Origin: TMED14 sp002378565
GTDB taxonomy: Bacteria; Bacteroidota; Bacteroidia; Flavobacteriales; Schleiferiaceae
Assembly: GCA_943846715.1 (NCBI GenBank)
Contig: OX044356.1
Location: forward strand, 620,001 to 684,000
Reading direction: 5' to 3'
Length of the DNA stretch: 64,000 bases
The notes under the pieces are model-generated. The model was given only the letters and a program-made list of their open reading frames with translations, was not told the DNA's origin and did no database searches. This document shows positions 16,890-25,614 of the stretch, in pieces. Within the stretch, counting starts at the first letter, position 1. Every line of letters starts with the position of its first letter. Position numbers and translations under genes: made by a program.

Positions 16890-18974
16890 CTAAGGCTTTT
16901 TGGGGTTTATTTCTCGATAACCTTCCAATGCGACTATCCGATCCCGAAACTGTGCTGCTGAAATAAAGTCCAAGGCTGTCGCGGCCTTTTCCATGTTTTT
17001 TCTAGCTGCCCGTATTTGAGCTTCAAGTTGACCCTTGGTGTAGAGGGATGGATTGTCCTCTGCGGCTAAATGCATGCTCTTTGTGCTGCTTTGATCTTCT
17101 GTAGCAACCATGCCAAATGCTGTATTGTTTTTGCGCTGGATAGCTCGAGGCGTGATGCCATGTTCGTGGTTATAAGCATGCTGAGTCTCTCGTCGTCGCA
17201 ACGTTTCTGTCATGGTTTTTTCCATGCTATTAGTGATTTTGTCAGCATAAAAAATGGCCATCCCTTCGGTATTTCTTGCTGCACGACCGATGGTTTGAAC
17301 CAAGGCCCGTTCAGATCGCAAGAACCCTTCTTTGTCAGCGTCCATGATGGCGACCAAGGACACTTCAGGGAAATCCAAGCCTTCCCGCAACAGGTTGACC
17401 CCAATCAGTACATCGTACAGACCTGCGCGCAAATCGTCCATGATTTTCACGCGCTCTAAAGTTTCCACATCGCTGTGGATGTAGCGACACCGAATCCCAT
17501 GCCTTGTAAGGAAGGTGGTGAGCTCTTCAGCCATGCGCTTGGTCAAGGTGGTCACAAGCACCCGCTCATCTTTAGCTGCTCGCTTGACAGCTTCTGCCAT
17601 CAAGTCATCCACTTGGATGCTGAGAGGTCGGACTTCAATGCGTGGATCCAATAGGCCTGTTGGACGAATGAGTTGTTCAACGATTACGCCATCAGATCGT
17701 TCCAGCTCATGATCAGCGGGTGTGGCACTGACATAAATGACTTGCTTTTGCAAGTTTTCGTACTCGTCAAATGTCAATGGTCTATTGTCCATAGCCGCAG
17801 GAAGCCTGAATCCGTACTCAACGAGGTTTTCCTTCCGTGAGCGGTCACCGCCATACATGGCGCGAACCTGTGGCAAAGTGACATGGCTTTCATCCACCAC
17901 CATCAAAAAGTCTTCAGGGAAATAATCCATCAAGCAGAAGGGTCGTGTGCCTTCTTGCCGCCCATCGAGGTAGCGCGAGTAATTCTCGATGCCTGAACAA
18001 TAGCCAAGCTCTCGAATCATTTCCAAGTCAAAGGTGGTTCGCTCTTCAATGCGTTTCGCTTCAAGGCCTCGACCCATGTCCTTGAAATGATCAACCTGTT
18101 TACCAAGGTCCAATTCGATGAGCTTGATGGCATCTTTGAGTTGCTGCGGTGTCGTTACAAAAAGGTTGGCAGGAAATACGCGCAAGCTATCCAATACGCC
18201 AAGGCATTGCATGGCATCGGGATCCCATTGCTCAATGCTTTCAATCTCGTCTCCCCAGAACATGATTCGGAAAAAGCTGTCCCCATAAGCAGGGAAAACA
18301 TCCACAATATCTCCCTTCACACGAAAGGTACCCCGGCCAAGATCTTCCGCTGTTCTGCTGTACAATGCTTGAACCAATTGATGCAACAAGGCTTGTCTGC
18401 TGATGCTTTGCCCTTTTTTAATTTCTACAACCTGTGCTGTGAATGACTCGGGATTCCCCATGCCGTAGAGGCAACTTACTGATGCGATAACGATGACATC
18501 TCGCCGACCGCTCAACAAGGAAGAGGTGGTGCTCAAGCGGAGCTTTTCAATTTCTTCATTGATACTCAGGTCCTTTTCAATGTAGGTACCTGAAGTCGGC
18601 ATGTAGGCTTCTGGCTGGTAGTAGTCGTAGTAGGAGACAAAGTATTCAACCGCATTGTTAGGGAAGAAGGCCTTGAACTCTTGGTACAACTGTGCAGCCA
18701 GTGTTTTGTTGTGAGACAAGACCAGCGTGGGTCGCTGCACCGATTCGATGACATTGGCAACTGTGAAGGTTTTGCCAGAACCCGTCACCCCAAGTAAGGT
18801 CTGGTAACGTTCGCCTTGATTTAGGCCATTGGCCAATGCTTCAATAGCCCCAGGTTGATCTCCTGTGGGTTGAAAGGGGCTGACCAGCTCAAATGGACGC
18901 CCTTCAACACCATCAACCGATAGATCCTTCAGGACCTTGCCGCCGTGATTGTAGGGCCGCCCTTCTTGGCTCAT
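16890..18974 (-). CDS. uvrB: UvrABC system protein B
   Basis: 694 residues. The DNA-damage verification helicase of nucleotide excision repair, working with UvrA and UvrC. Walker A GVTGSGKT (residues 62-69), the damage-probing beta-hairpin YYDYYQPEAY (about 116-125), DESH box, motif VI region QTIGRAARN and a C-terminal UVR domain (about 655-690). Residues 1-28 form an extension before the usual FELVSPFQPTGDQP beginning; the start is kept at 18974 because it overlaps the stop of the DUF349 gene by 4 bases. It is the last gene of a five-gene minus-strand run from 24033. Confidence 0.98.
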   Translation of the reverse strand: MSQEGRPYNHGGKVLKDLSVDGVEGRPFELVSPFQPTGDQPGAIEALANGLNQGERYQTLLGVTGSGKTFTVANVIESVQRPTLVLSHNKTLAAQLYQEFKAFFPNNAVEYFVSYYDYYQPEAYMPTSGTYIEKDLSINEEIEKLRLSTTSSLLSGRRDVIVIASVSCLYGMGNPESFTAQVVEIKKGQSISRQALLHQLVQALYSRTAEDLGRGTFRVKGDIVDVFPAYGDSFFRIMFWGDEIESIEQWDPDAMQCLGVLDSLRVFPANLFVTTPQQLKDAIKLIELDLGKQVDHFKDMGRGLEAKRIEERTTFDLEMIRELGYCSGIENYSRYLDGRQEGTRPFCLMDYFPEDFLMVVDESHVTLPQVRAMYGGDRSRKENLVEYGFRLPAAMDNRPLTFDEYENLQKQVIYVSATPADHELERSDGVIVEQLIRPTGLLDPRIEVRPLSIQVDDLMAEAVKRAAKDERVLVTTLTKRMAEELTTFLTRHGIRCRYIHSDVETLERVKIMDDLRAGLYDVLIGVNLLREGLDFPEVSLVAIMDADKEGFLRSERALVQTIGRAARNTEGMAIFYADKITNSMEKTMTETLRRRETQHAYNHEHGITPRAIQRKNNTAFGMVATEDQSSTKSMHLAAEDNPSLYTKGQLEAQIRAARKNMEKAATALDFISAAQFRDRIVALEGYREINPKKP

Positions 18975-20998
18975 GATTCAGTGGCAGGCTCTTGTGAGTC
19001 CCCGCCAGTCTCAGCTGTTGGTGTTGCTGGAACTTCTGCAGCAGTTGCTGCCGCTTCTGCCTTTTTCTCAGCTTCTCTGATGATTTTCCTTTCTTCACGC
19101 AAAACCTTGTCAGCTTTCTCAACTTTAGCCCTGGCTTGGTCTACCTTTTTTAAGGCGTCCTTAACGATGGGGCTGTCTGGGTTGGCGAATTGGAAAAATC
19201 CCATGTTGTTTTCTAGCTTGCTAAGCTCACGCCTTGCTGCTTCCAAGGCTGACTTGCTGTCACGAACACCTGCATGCTTTTTCTGGTCTGCTTTGTAGTT
19301 GACGCGATCTTGGTTTTGCGTCTTACGCATGCTTTGATAAATCACATCACAGGCCGTTTTGAATTCATTCCAAGCAGCATCACTCATTTTACGGGGCACA
19401 AACCCTGTGTTCTTCCATTGAGCTTGGAGTTCTCTCACCTCTTTCATGGCTTGATTTTGGTCTTCCAATTCAGCCAGGGCCTTGGCTTTAACAATCAAAG
19501 CTTGCTTCTCATCAATGGCTTGCTTGAAGGCGTTTTTTCTGTCCTTGTAAAATTGGTTTCTCGCTTTAAAAAAAGCTTTCTCAGATTGCTTGAAACGATC
19601 CCATAGGGCATCACTCTCGCCACCAAAGGTCCGTCCTGCTTGGGACATGGCTTCTCTGTTGGCCTTGGCTTCATTGGTGCCTTTTTGCCAAATGCTGTGA
19701 TCATTGCCTTCAAGCTGAGCCAGAGCATCCATGGCTTCAACAATGATTTGCTTTGCTACAAGGCGATTCTTGTTTTCTGCTTTAGCTAGGTTGTGACTTT
19801 CTCTTCGCTTGCCATGCAAGGTGTTGGATGCGGCCTTGAAAAGCTCCCAAAGGACTTCTTTGTCATCTTTGGAGACGGGACCTGCTTCCTTCCATGATTC
19901 ATGCAGTTTTTGAAGGCTGAGACCAACTTGAGCAGACCACTTCTGTTCGACGAGCGCTTGGATGTCTGCAATCAACTGTTCCTTGATTCCCTTGTTGTGC
20001 TTGTAATCCAATTCACGCAACTCCTGGCTTAAGCGAAGGTTGTCATAGAATCGATCCACCAAGAACCGGTATGTTGCATACAGATCTCTTGCGTCTGCAG
20101 AGGGGACATGGCCTGTAGCTGTCCATCTGTCATTGATGACCTTAAAGTCCTTGTAGGTTGCGGCAGTTGGAAGGTCAGGACTTTCTGCAAGGACCTTCAC
20201 CTCAGCCAACAAGCCCTGCTTAGTCGTTAGGTTGTCAGTCATGACCTTGTCTTGCTCCTTTCGGTAGGCAGAACGTTTGCTTTTGAATGCCTTGAAGGTT
20301 TCATAGAAACGCTCCATTTCTGCATGCTCAAACCGGAAGTCAATGACATTGCCACCATCCTTCACAAAGGCCTCTAAGGCTTGCTGCTTGAGCTTGTCCC
20401 AGCGTTCAGTGAGTACATTTCTCACAGCCAACATGGGAACACGAGCTTGATCGATGGCGACTTCAGTCAGGATGCGCTTGGCCTCGTCAATGAGTTCCTC
20501 ATCGGTCTTGCTGCCATAATCTGCTTTGTGGTCATCATGCTCAGACTGTTCATCGTCCGAGTGTTCATCAGACTCATCTTCCGTAGCCGTTGCATCTGTA
20601 GCTGATGCTTCAGCAGCTGCCGCCTTCTTAACAGCTGCTGCCTTCTTAACAGCTGCCGCCTTCTTAACAGCTGCCGCATCTTCAACAGGTGCTACTTCTT
20701 CAACAGGTGCTACTTCCTCAGCAGGTGCCACCTTTTTAACGGTTGCTGCTTTTTTAGCGGGCGCTGCCTTCTTAGCAGTTGCTGCTTTTTTAGCGGGCGC
20801 TGCCTTCTTAGCAGTTGCTGCTTTTTTAGCGGGCGCTGCCTTCTTAGCAGTAGGCTTTTCTGCAGGTTTGTCCGTTATGGATGGGTTGACTTCAGACGCA
20901 TCAACGCCTTGTGCTTGTGTTTGGCTTGGAACTGCACCTTCAGGTTGAGCCTGTGATTGCATATCAGAATCGTTCATTGCCTTGTTTTGATCGGCCAT
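18971..20998 (-). CDS. DUF349 repeat protein with Lys/Ala-rich N-terminal tail
   Basis: 675 residues. The N-terminal 130 or so residues are low complexity: AAPAKKAATAKK-type repeats, then AAAVKKA repeats, resembling histone H1-like tails, followed by an acidic stretch (EDESDEHSDDEQSE, about 140-155). The remainder is coiled-coil-like and has four DUF349 units, each with a W-x(3-4)-G-x-V and LWxxF/LYxxY pattern (around VINDRWTATGHV, ESWKEAGPV, ALWDRFK, AQWKNTGFV). DUF349 proteins are widespread in Bacteroidota and of unknown function. No signal peptide. It overlaps uvrB by 4 bases. The repeats are visible in DNA as 18-bp and 36-bp units. Confidence 0.85.
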   Translation of the reverse strand: MADQNKAMNDSDMQSQAQPEGAVPSQTQAQGVDASEVNPSITDKPAEKPTAKKAAPAKKAATAKKAAPAKKAATAKKAAPAKKAATVKKVAPAEEVAPVEEVAPVEDAAAVKKAAAVKKAAAVKKAAAAEASATDATATEDESDEHSDDEQSEHDDHKADYGSKTDEELIDEAKRILTEVAIDQARVPMLAVRNVLTERWDKLKQQALEAFVKDGGNVIDFRFEHAEMERFYETFKAFKSKRSAYRKEQDKVMTDNLTTKQGLLAEVKVLAESPDLPTAATYKDFKVINDRWTATGHVPSADARDLYATYRFLVDRFYDNLRLSQELRELDYKHNKGIKEQLIADIQALVEQKWSAQVGLSLQKLHESWKEAGPVSKDDKEVLWELFKAASNTLHGKRRESHNLAKAENKNRLVAKQIIVEAMDALAQLEGNDHSIWQKGTNEAKANREAMSQAGRTFGGESDALWDRFKQSEKAFFKARNQFYKDRKNAFKQAIDEKQALIVKAKALAELEDQNQAMKEVRELQAQWKNTGFVPRKMSDAAWNEFKTACDVIYQSMRKTQNQDRVNYKADQKKHAGVRDSKSALEAARRELSKLENNMGFFQFANPDSPIVKDALKKVDQARAKVEKADKVLREERKIIREAEKKAEAAATAAEVPATPTAETGGDSQEPATES
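20616..20849. repeat. In-frame 18-bp and 36-bp tandem repeats
   Basis: Seven imperfect 18-bp units run from 20616 to 20741, followed by three identical 36-bp units at 20742-20777, 20778-20813 and 20814-20849. All are in frame within the DUF349 gene and encode its Lys/Ala tail, so copy-number change would lengthen or shorten the tail without a frameshift. Confidence 0.9.
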
Positions 20999-21023
20999 GT
21001 TTAGGAGGGATAGATTTTGGAGC

Positions 21024-21779
21024 TCAAATGTCAGTCAAATTCAGCGCATTCTTCCAATAACCCCAAGCTTTTTTTGCTTGAGCCATAAGCATGCCCTGGC
21101 CATTCCGTGTTTGCCAACCCATTTCCTCCATCTGCTTGAGCCACAATGTCTTCTCTGGAATGTAGATCAAATCAACGGCCAGGCCGCTGGTATTCTGATT
21201 CATGACAGGGGTTTGCGGTAGTTGATGCTCCAGCTTATGCATCCCTAAAGGGGTGCAATTCACAATCAAATCAACAGGGCCTGGATGCACTGACCCATAG
21301 GCTGTTTGCTTGCAAGTGATTGCAGGTTTCTCCTTCCTGCATTGCATTGTGACTTGCCATTGGTGGCTTTCCAAGGCGTATTGAACCGCTCTGGCTGCTC
21401 CGCCATTGCCAATCAACACCGCTGTGCCTTTTGCTGGAACAGCATCTTTGATGCTATCCCAGAAACCTTCCCAGTCGCTATTGTGTCCATGCCATTGGTT
21501 ATTTATCCGGCAAACAGTATTGACTGCTTGGATAGCCTTTGCTGAATCGGTGACATGGTGTAAATAGTCCATGATAGCGCGCTTATGGGGCATGGTCACA
21601 TTGAAACCATCAAGCTGAAGGGCATCGCTTGCCATCCAATGGGCCAGTTGGCCTTCAGCGACTTCAATGCGTCTGTAGCTCAGGAGTTGGGCATTTTTCA
21701 ATTCTGCCCATAGCTCAGTAAAGCATTCGGGGGATTGAGAATGTGCAATGGGTTGCCCAATGACTGCAAACTTGTGCAT
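21024..21779 (-). CDS. aroE: Shikimate dehydrogenase
   Basis: 251 residues. Reduces 3-dehydroshikimate to shikimate with NADPH in aromatic amino acid synthesis. Motifs: SQSP (shikimate-binding serines, about 14-17), NVTMPHK with the catalytic lysine (about 65), GHNSDWEGF, the nucleotide loop GNGGAARAV, NCTPLGM and the C-terminal NGQGMLMAQA. The ATG at 21779 overlaps the DUF368 stop by one base (TGATG); the longer in-frame extension to 21866 is a shadow of the DUF368 gene. Confidence 0.95.
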   Translation of the reverse strand: MHKFAVIGQPIAHSQSPECFTELWAELKNAQLLSYRRIEVAEGQLAHWMASDALQLDGFNVTMPHKRAIMDYLHHVTDSAKAIQAVNTVCRINNQWHGHNSDWEGFWDSIKDAVPAKGTAVLIGNGGAARAVQYALESHQWQVTMQCRKEKPAITCKQTAYGSVHPGPVDLIVNCTPLGMHKLEHQLPQTPVMNQNTSGLAVDLIYIPEKTLWLKQMEEMGWQTRNGQGMLMAQAKKAWGYWKNALNLTDI

Positions 21780-22660
21780 CACTGCTGCTTTGTCTGGCTG
21801 TTGAGCAAGGCAACGATGCCAATGCCGACAAGTGCTGCGACAAAGACACCCGCATGCTGCTCCCATGACATGCTGTCAAAGTCTGCATGGTTTGGCCAAA
21901 GGGGCAGGTTTGAATCTAGCCCATGGTAGGGGTAAACCTTAATCAAGGAGCCGGCTATGAAGCCAGTCATGAGTGAGAGCATAACATTGGGCGCTTGCTG
22001 AAAGCACCAGCGAAGAAACCGTGCAAAACTCAACAAGCCAGCCAGCGCACCGGCGGAAAAGCTGGCAATGAGTAGCAGGTCCCTGTCGTGGATGGCAGTG
22101 AGGATAGACTCATAGACACCAAGGAGAATCAGGATGAAGGAGCCGCTGATGCCGGGAAGTATCATGGCGCAAATAGCGATGAATCCCGAACTGAAGGCCA
22201 ATGTAGCTGTAAGCTCCTGGCTTGCAGGGGAAATAAAGGTGAGGCCGGCGCCAATAGCAATGCCTGCATAGAGGCATATTCGATGGGCCAGGGTTGGTTG
22301 CTTCACTTTGCGCCAAATCAAGGGGAGAGAAGCCAGCACCAGACCAAAAAACCCAGACCAAACCAACATAGGGTGTTGGTCCAATCCCCATAAAACCAGC
22401 TTAGATAAGCTGACAATAGAGAGGCCTATGCCTGCGAAAAGTGTCAACAAGAAGGGGCCATCGATAGTTTTCCAGGCAGCCTTTGCTCCATGGTTTTTCC
22501 ATGCAACAACAGCTTGTGGGCCAATGGCGTGGATGGCGTCCAGCAGGCGTTGATAGATGCCTGTCAATAGGGCTACCGTGCCACCTGACACGCCAGGCAC
22601 CACATCTGCAGCACCCATGGCAAGTCCACGAATCAGTACATCAAATGCTTTCATTGCCAT
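21779..22660 (-). CDS. DUF368 membrane protein (PopT-type undecaprenyl phosphate translocase)
   Basis: 293 residues, about eight membrane helices. The two internal repeats each carry the family's re-entrant motif: VVPGVSGGTVALLTGIY (about 20-36) and MILPGISGSFILILLGVYE (about 163-181). DUF368 proteins have been shown in other bacteria to recycle undecaprenyl phosphate across the inner membrane for wall and surface polysaccharide synthesis, often conditionally at alkaline pH. That role is taken from the family. It lies between a TPR gene (29-base gap) and aroE (1-base overlap). Confidence 0.9.
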   Translation of the reverse strand: MAMKAFDVLIRGLAMGAADVVPGVSGGTVALLTGIYQRLLDAIHAIGPQAVVAWKNHGAKAAWKTIDGPFLLTLFAGIGLSIVSLSKLVLWGLDQHPMLVWSGFFGLVLASLPLIWRKVKQPTLAHRICLYAGIAIGAGLTFISPASQELTATLAFSSGFIAICAMILPGISGSFILILLGVYESILTAIHDRDLLLIASFSAGALAGLLSFARFLRWCFQQAPNVMLSLMTGFIAGSLIKVYPYHGLDSNLPLWPNHADFDSMSWEQHAGVFVAALVGIGIVALLNSQTKQQ

Positions 22661-22689
22661 CAGTTTGTTTTATCCTTGAGTGGTGGAGC

Positions 22690-24033
22690 TCAACCCTGTC
22701 CAGGGTAAATGCTCTCTAACGCCTCTTCCAATGAGTTTCCAAATTGTACCAAAGCGCGTTGCCTGTATTCCTCTGACAAGCTATCTTCCTCAACCAGTTT
22801 CAAATAACCAATCAGCAAAGCCCACACATCCACGTGTTTAGGGTGCATGATGATGCCCATCTCCATCAAGGCTCTTGCAGCCATGTCCAGGCCTTCTTCT
22901 GAGACCTCAGAACAGGCAATGACAAAGGCTTCAGCATCTTGATCAAGGCAAGACATCAGAGATTCCATTGCTTTGGTTGCTTCAAGCTTTAGCCCAGTCA
23001 TCAGATAAACTTCTAACGCAATGGCGTGAAAGTTGACCATGTCGGGCTCCAGTTCAATGGCTTTTTTCACATAGCTGATGCTGTCAATCAAGTTGCCAGT
23101 GAATGCCGTGATTTTTGCTAATTCAGCCCATCCTTCAGCCAATGAATCATCCATGGTTATGGCGCGCTGAAGCACGGTGATGCTTTCTTGGTCTCTGTCT
23201 AATTGCTGCAGACACATAGCGATACGCAAAAGGGTGTAAGCAGCGGGTTGGTCAGCTGCGATGGCTTCCTCATAGGCCAGCATGGCCTCCTTAGGCCTAC
23301 TCAATGCTTCAAGGATGCGTCCTTTGTCATAATGAGCTGCAGCAAAGGTCTCATCAATCAAAATAGCATAATCCAAGGCATTCAATGCCGCTTCTAGCTG
23401 GTCTTGCTTCGTGTGGCTGCAAGCTTTGTGGTACCAAGCAGTTTCTGAATAGGGTTGCTTGCTGATGTAGGTGTCAAACCATGCGATGGCCTCTGCATGC
23501 ATGTTAGCTAAGTCGTGATTCAACGCAAGCAAGTAGAGCAAATGCTCATCATCGGGTTCTTCAGTGAGCATGTCGGCAATGCTCTCAATGGCTTCTGGGT
23601 AGAGGCCCATCGCGTTGTACAATGCGGCCAGTTGACCCAAAATAGGGTAACGATCCTCCACGTGATCCAAAGCCAGTTTCAAACTCTTGATGGCTTCTTT
23701 GTGTTTGCCCATTCGGACCATGATCAAGCCCCGGGTCCATTCCAGTTCAGGGTGATTGGGTGCCACGCCTTCTGCATGTTCCAAGGCTTTTCTCGCCTGT
23801 TCAACCATGTTAGCTTCGACGAAATAGCGGGCAGTTTTTACTGCAAAAATTGGGGCGTTGGGGTAGAGGTTAAGTCCCATGTCAATGGCTTGCTTTGCAG
23901 AGTTCAATTGCCCAATGTCCATATAATGGTCAGTGATTTCCTCAAACTCTTCCACGTCAAAGAAGCCAATCTCCTTGGTTCGAATGAGCTTTTCAAATCG
24001 CTCAATGAGGTGTTTGTTGTCGCTTACTTGCAT
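22690..24033 (-). CDS. TPR-repeat protein
   Basis: 447 residues made almost entirely of tetratricopeptide helices (about 25-400), for example ALNALDYAILIDETFAAAHY and similar 34-residue units; no signal peptide or membrane segment, so probably cytoplasmic scaffolding. Large cytoplasmic TPR proteins of this length are common in Bacteroidota and lack assigned function. It is the first gene of the run leading to DUF368, aroE, DUF349 and uvrB. A -7-like box TACATTTA (24060-24053) lies 19 bases before the ATG. Confidence 0.8.
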   Translation of the reverse strand: MQVSDNKHLIERFEKLIRTKEIGFFDVEEFEEITDHYMDIGQLNSAKQAIDMGLNLYPNAPIFAVKTARYFVEANMVEQARKALEHAEGVAPNHPELEWTRGLIMVRMGKHKEAIKSLKLALDHVEDRYPILGQLAALYNAMGLYPEAIESIADMLTEEPDDEHLLYLLALNHDLANMHAEAIAWFDTYISKQPYSETAWYHKACSHTKQDQLEAALNALDYAILIDETFAAAHYDKGRILEALSRPKEAMLAYEEAIAADQPAAYTLLRIAMCLQQLDRDQESITVLQRAITMDDSLAEGWAELAKITAFTGNLIDSISYVKKAIELEPDMVNFHAIALEVYLMTGLKLEATKAMESLMSCLDQDAEAFVIACSEVSEEGLDMAARALMEMGIIMHPKHVDVWALLIGYLKLVEEDSLSEEYRQRALVQFGNSLEEALESIYPGQG

Positions 24034-24145
24034 GGCCTTGATTCTAGCTGATTAAATGTATACACACATCGTGCCATTGACGCATTGACTGACTCAGTTT
24101 TTCAACGCCCTTGTGAACAATTGCAGCAACGGACTCATGGAATGC

Positions 24146-24175
24146 TTGCCAAGGCTTCAATGGGCTCTACATTTG
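24146..24175 (+). promoter_or_regulatory. Bacteroidota-type promoter for glmM
   Basis: TTG at 24146-24148, exactly 19 bases of spacer, then TACATTTG at 24168-24175. Both elements and the spacing match the Bacteroidota consensus (TTG/TTTG, 19-21, TAnnTTTG). Transcription should begin near 24179, giving a leader of about 23 bases, and rules out starts upstream of 24202. Confidence 0.7.
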
Positions 24176-24201
24176 TAAGAGAATTCACTGATTTACTGCT
24201 T

Positions 24202-25614
24202 ATGACTTTGATTGCATCTGTTTCTGGTATCCGCGGAACCATTGGAGGTTTGTCAGGTGACAACTTGACACCCATTGACATCGTGGCCTTTGCTAGTGCT
24301 TATGGTCAATGGCTTCAGTCACAAACACGCCAGGGGGACGATTTGAAGGTTGCTATTGGTCGCGATGCAAGGCCTTCAGGGGACTTGGTGCAAAGCATGG
24401 TGAGTCAGACGCTGATGGCTATGGGCATCAATGTCTTGGATTTAGGGCTGTCAACCACACCAACAGTTGAAATGGCTGTTGTCTGGGAGTCTTGCGATGG
24501 GGGCATTATTGTAACGGCCAGCCACAACCCCGTGGAGTGGAACGCATTGAAATTGTTGAACGCACGGGGAGAGTTCTTGTCTCAAGCTGATGGCGAAGGC
24601 ATTCTTGAAGCCGTCCACAAGGGAGAATTCACCTACGCATCTGTTCATGCCATGGGAACCATGCAGACATTGGATGATGCAATACCACGCCATGTACAAG
24701 CTGTACTCGACTTGGATTCTGTTGACATGGAGGCCATCACTTCAGCGAACTTCAAGGTGGCTGTTGATGCAGTGAATTCAACAGGCGGCATTGCTATACC
24801 CATGATGCTTCGTGCATTGGGCGTGAATGACCTTGAGTTGATCCATTGTGAACCCAACGGTCAGTTCCCTCATAACCCAGAGCCTTTGCGACGCAACCTG
24901 GATGACATTTGTGCATTGGTTCCAGCTAAAGGCTGTGACCTTGGCGTGGTCGTTGATCCCGATGTTGATCGACTGGTCATGGTTTCTGAAGATGGGGAGC
25001 TTTTTGGCGAAGAATACACGTTGGTTGCGGTAGCAGATTACCTTTTATCAAGGCAGCCCGGTCATTGTGTCAGCAACCTGTCAAGTTCACGGGCTTTGAG
25101 AGATGTGGCTGAGCGGCACGGCTCAAGCTATTCAGCATCAGCAGTTGGTGAAGTGCACGTGGTGGAGGCAATGAAAGCACACAATGCAGTTATTGGAGGA
25201 GAAGGCAATGGCGGCATCATCGTGCCTGAGTTGCATTATGGCCGAGATTCCTTGGTTGGAGTTGCCTTGTTTCTTACCCATTTGGCCCATCAAAAAATGA
25301 AAGCCTCGGAGCTGAAGGCAACCTACCCCAAGTACTTCATGGCAAAAGAGAAAGCACAACTCACTGCAGACATGGATGTGGATGCCTTGCTCAAGAAAGT
25401 TGCCCTCACGCATGCGGGTGAGACCATGAGCACAGTCGATGGGTTGAAAATCGATTTTGATGAAGCATGGGTTCACATGCGCAAGTCCAACACCGAACCC
25501 ATTGTCAGAATTTACACCGAGGCGGGCAGTCAAGCTGAAGCAGATGCATTGGCAGCTCAGTTTGTGAAACAACTGGAAGCTTCAAGCCTTTCAGACTCAA
25601 CCTTAACACCATGA
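24202..25614 (+). CDS. glmM: Phosphohexomutase, GlmM-like
   Basis: 470 residues of the alpha-D-phosphohexomutase family, the length of phosphoglucosamine mutases, which convert glucosamine 6-phosphate to glucosamine 1-phosphate for UDP-GlcNAc, peptidoglycan and LPS. Phosphoserine loop TASHNP (S107), metal loop DPDVDR, sugar loop GGEGNGG and phosphate loop RKSNTEP; the Asn in place of Gly in that last loop is seen in GlmM-type enzymes. The reading frame is open back to 24085, but the promoter at 24146-24175 and the family N-terminus (SVSGIRGTIGG) place the start at 24202. It overlaps the cysteine desulfurase by 4 bases. Phosphomannomutase activity cannot be excluded. Confidence 0.9.
   Translation: MTLIASVSGIRGTIGGLSGDNLTPIDIVAFASAYGQWLQSQTRQGDDLKVAIGRDARPSGDLVQSMVSQTLMAMGINVLDLGLSTTPTVEMAVVWESCDGGIIVTASHNPVEWNALKLLNARGEFLSQADGEGILEAVHKGEFTYASVHAMGTMQTLDDAIPRHVQAVLDLDSVDMEAITSANFKVAVDAVNSTGGIAIPMMLRALGVNDLELIHCEPNGQFPHNPEPLRRNLDDICALVPAKGCDLGVVVDPDVDRLVMVSEDGELFGEEYTLVAVADYLLSRQPGHCVSNLSSSRALRDVAERHGSSYSASAVGEVHVVEAMKAHNAVIGGEGNGGIIVPELHYGRDSLVGVALFLTHLAHQKMKASELKATYPKYFMAKEKAQLTADMDVDALLKKVALTHAGETMSTVDGLKIDFDEAWVHMRKSNTEPIVRIYTEAGSQAEADALAAQFVKQLEASSLSDSTLTP

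Noticed and set aside
20742..20849. Three 36-bp direct repeats as a CRISPR array
   Set aside because: The repeats abut without spacers and are in frame within the DUF349 gene, coding its Lys/Ala tail.
20526..20948. 140-codon plus-strand frame over the DUF349 repeats
   Set aside because: Antisense shadow of the GC-biased repeat; its Ala/Phe/Leu-rich translation only mirrors the repeat.
24085..24201. N-terminal extension of the GlmM-like protein
   Set aside because: The frame is open, but a full promoter lies inside it and the family N-terminus begins at 24202.
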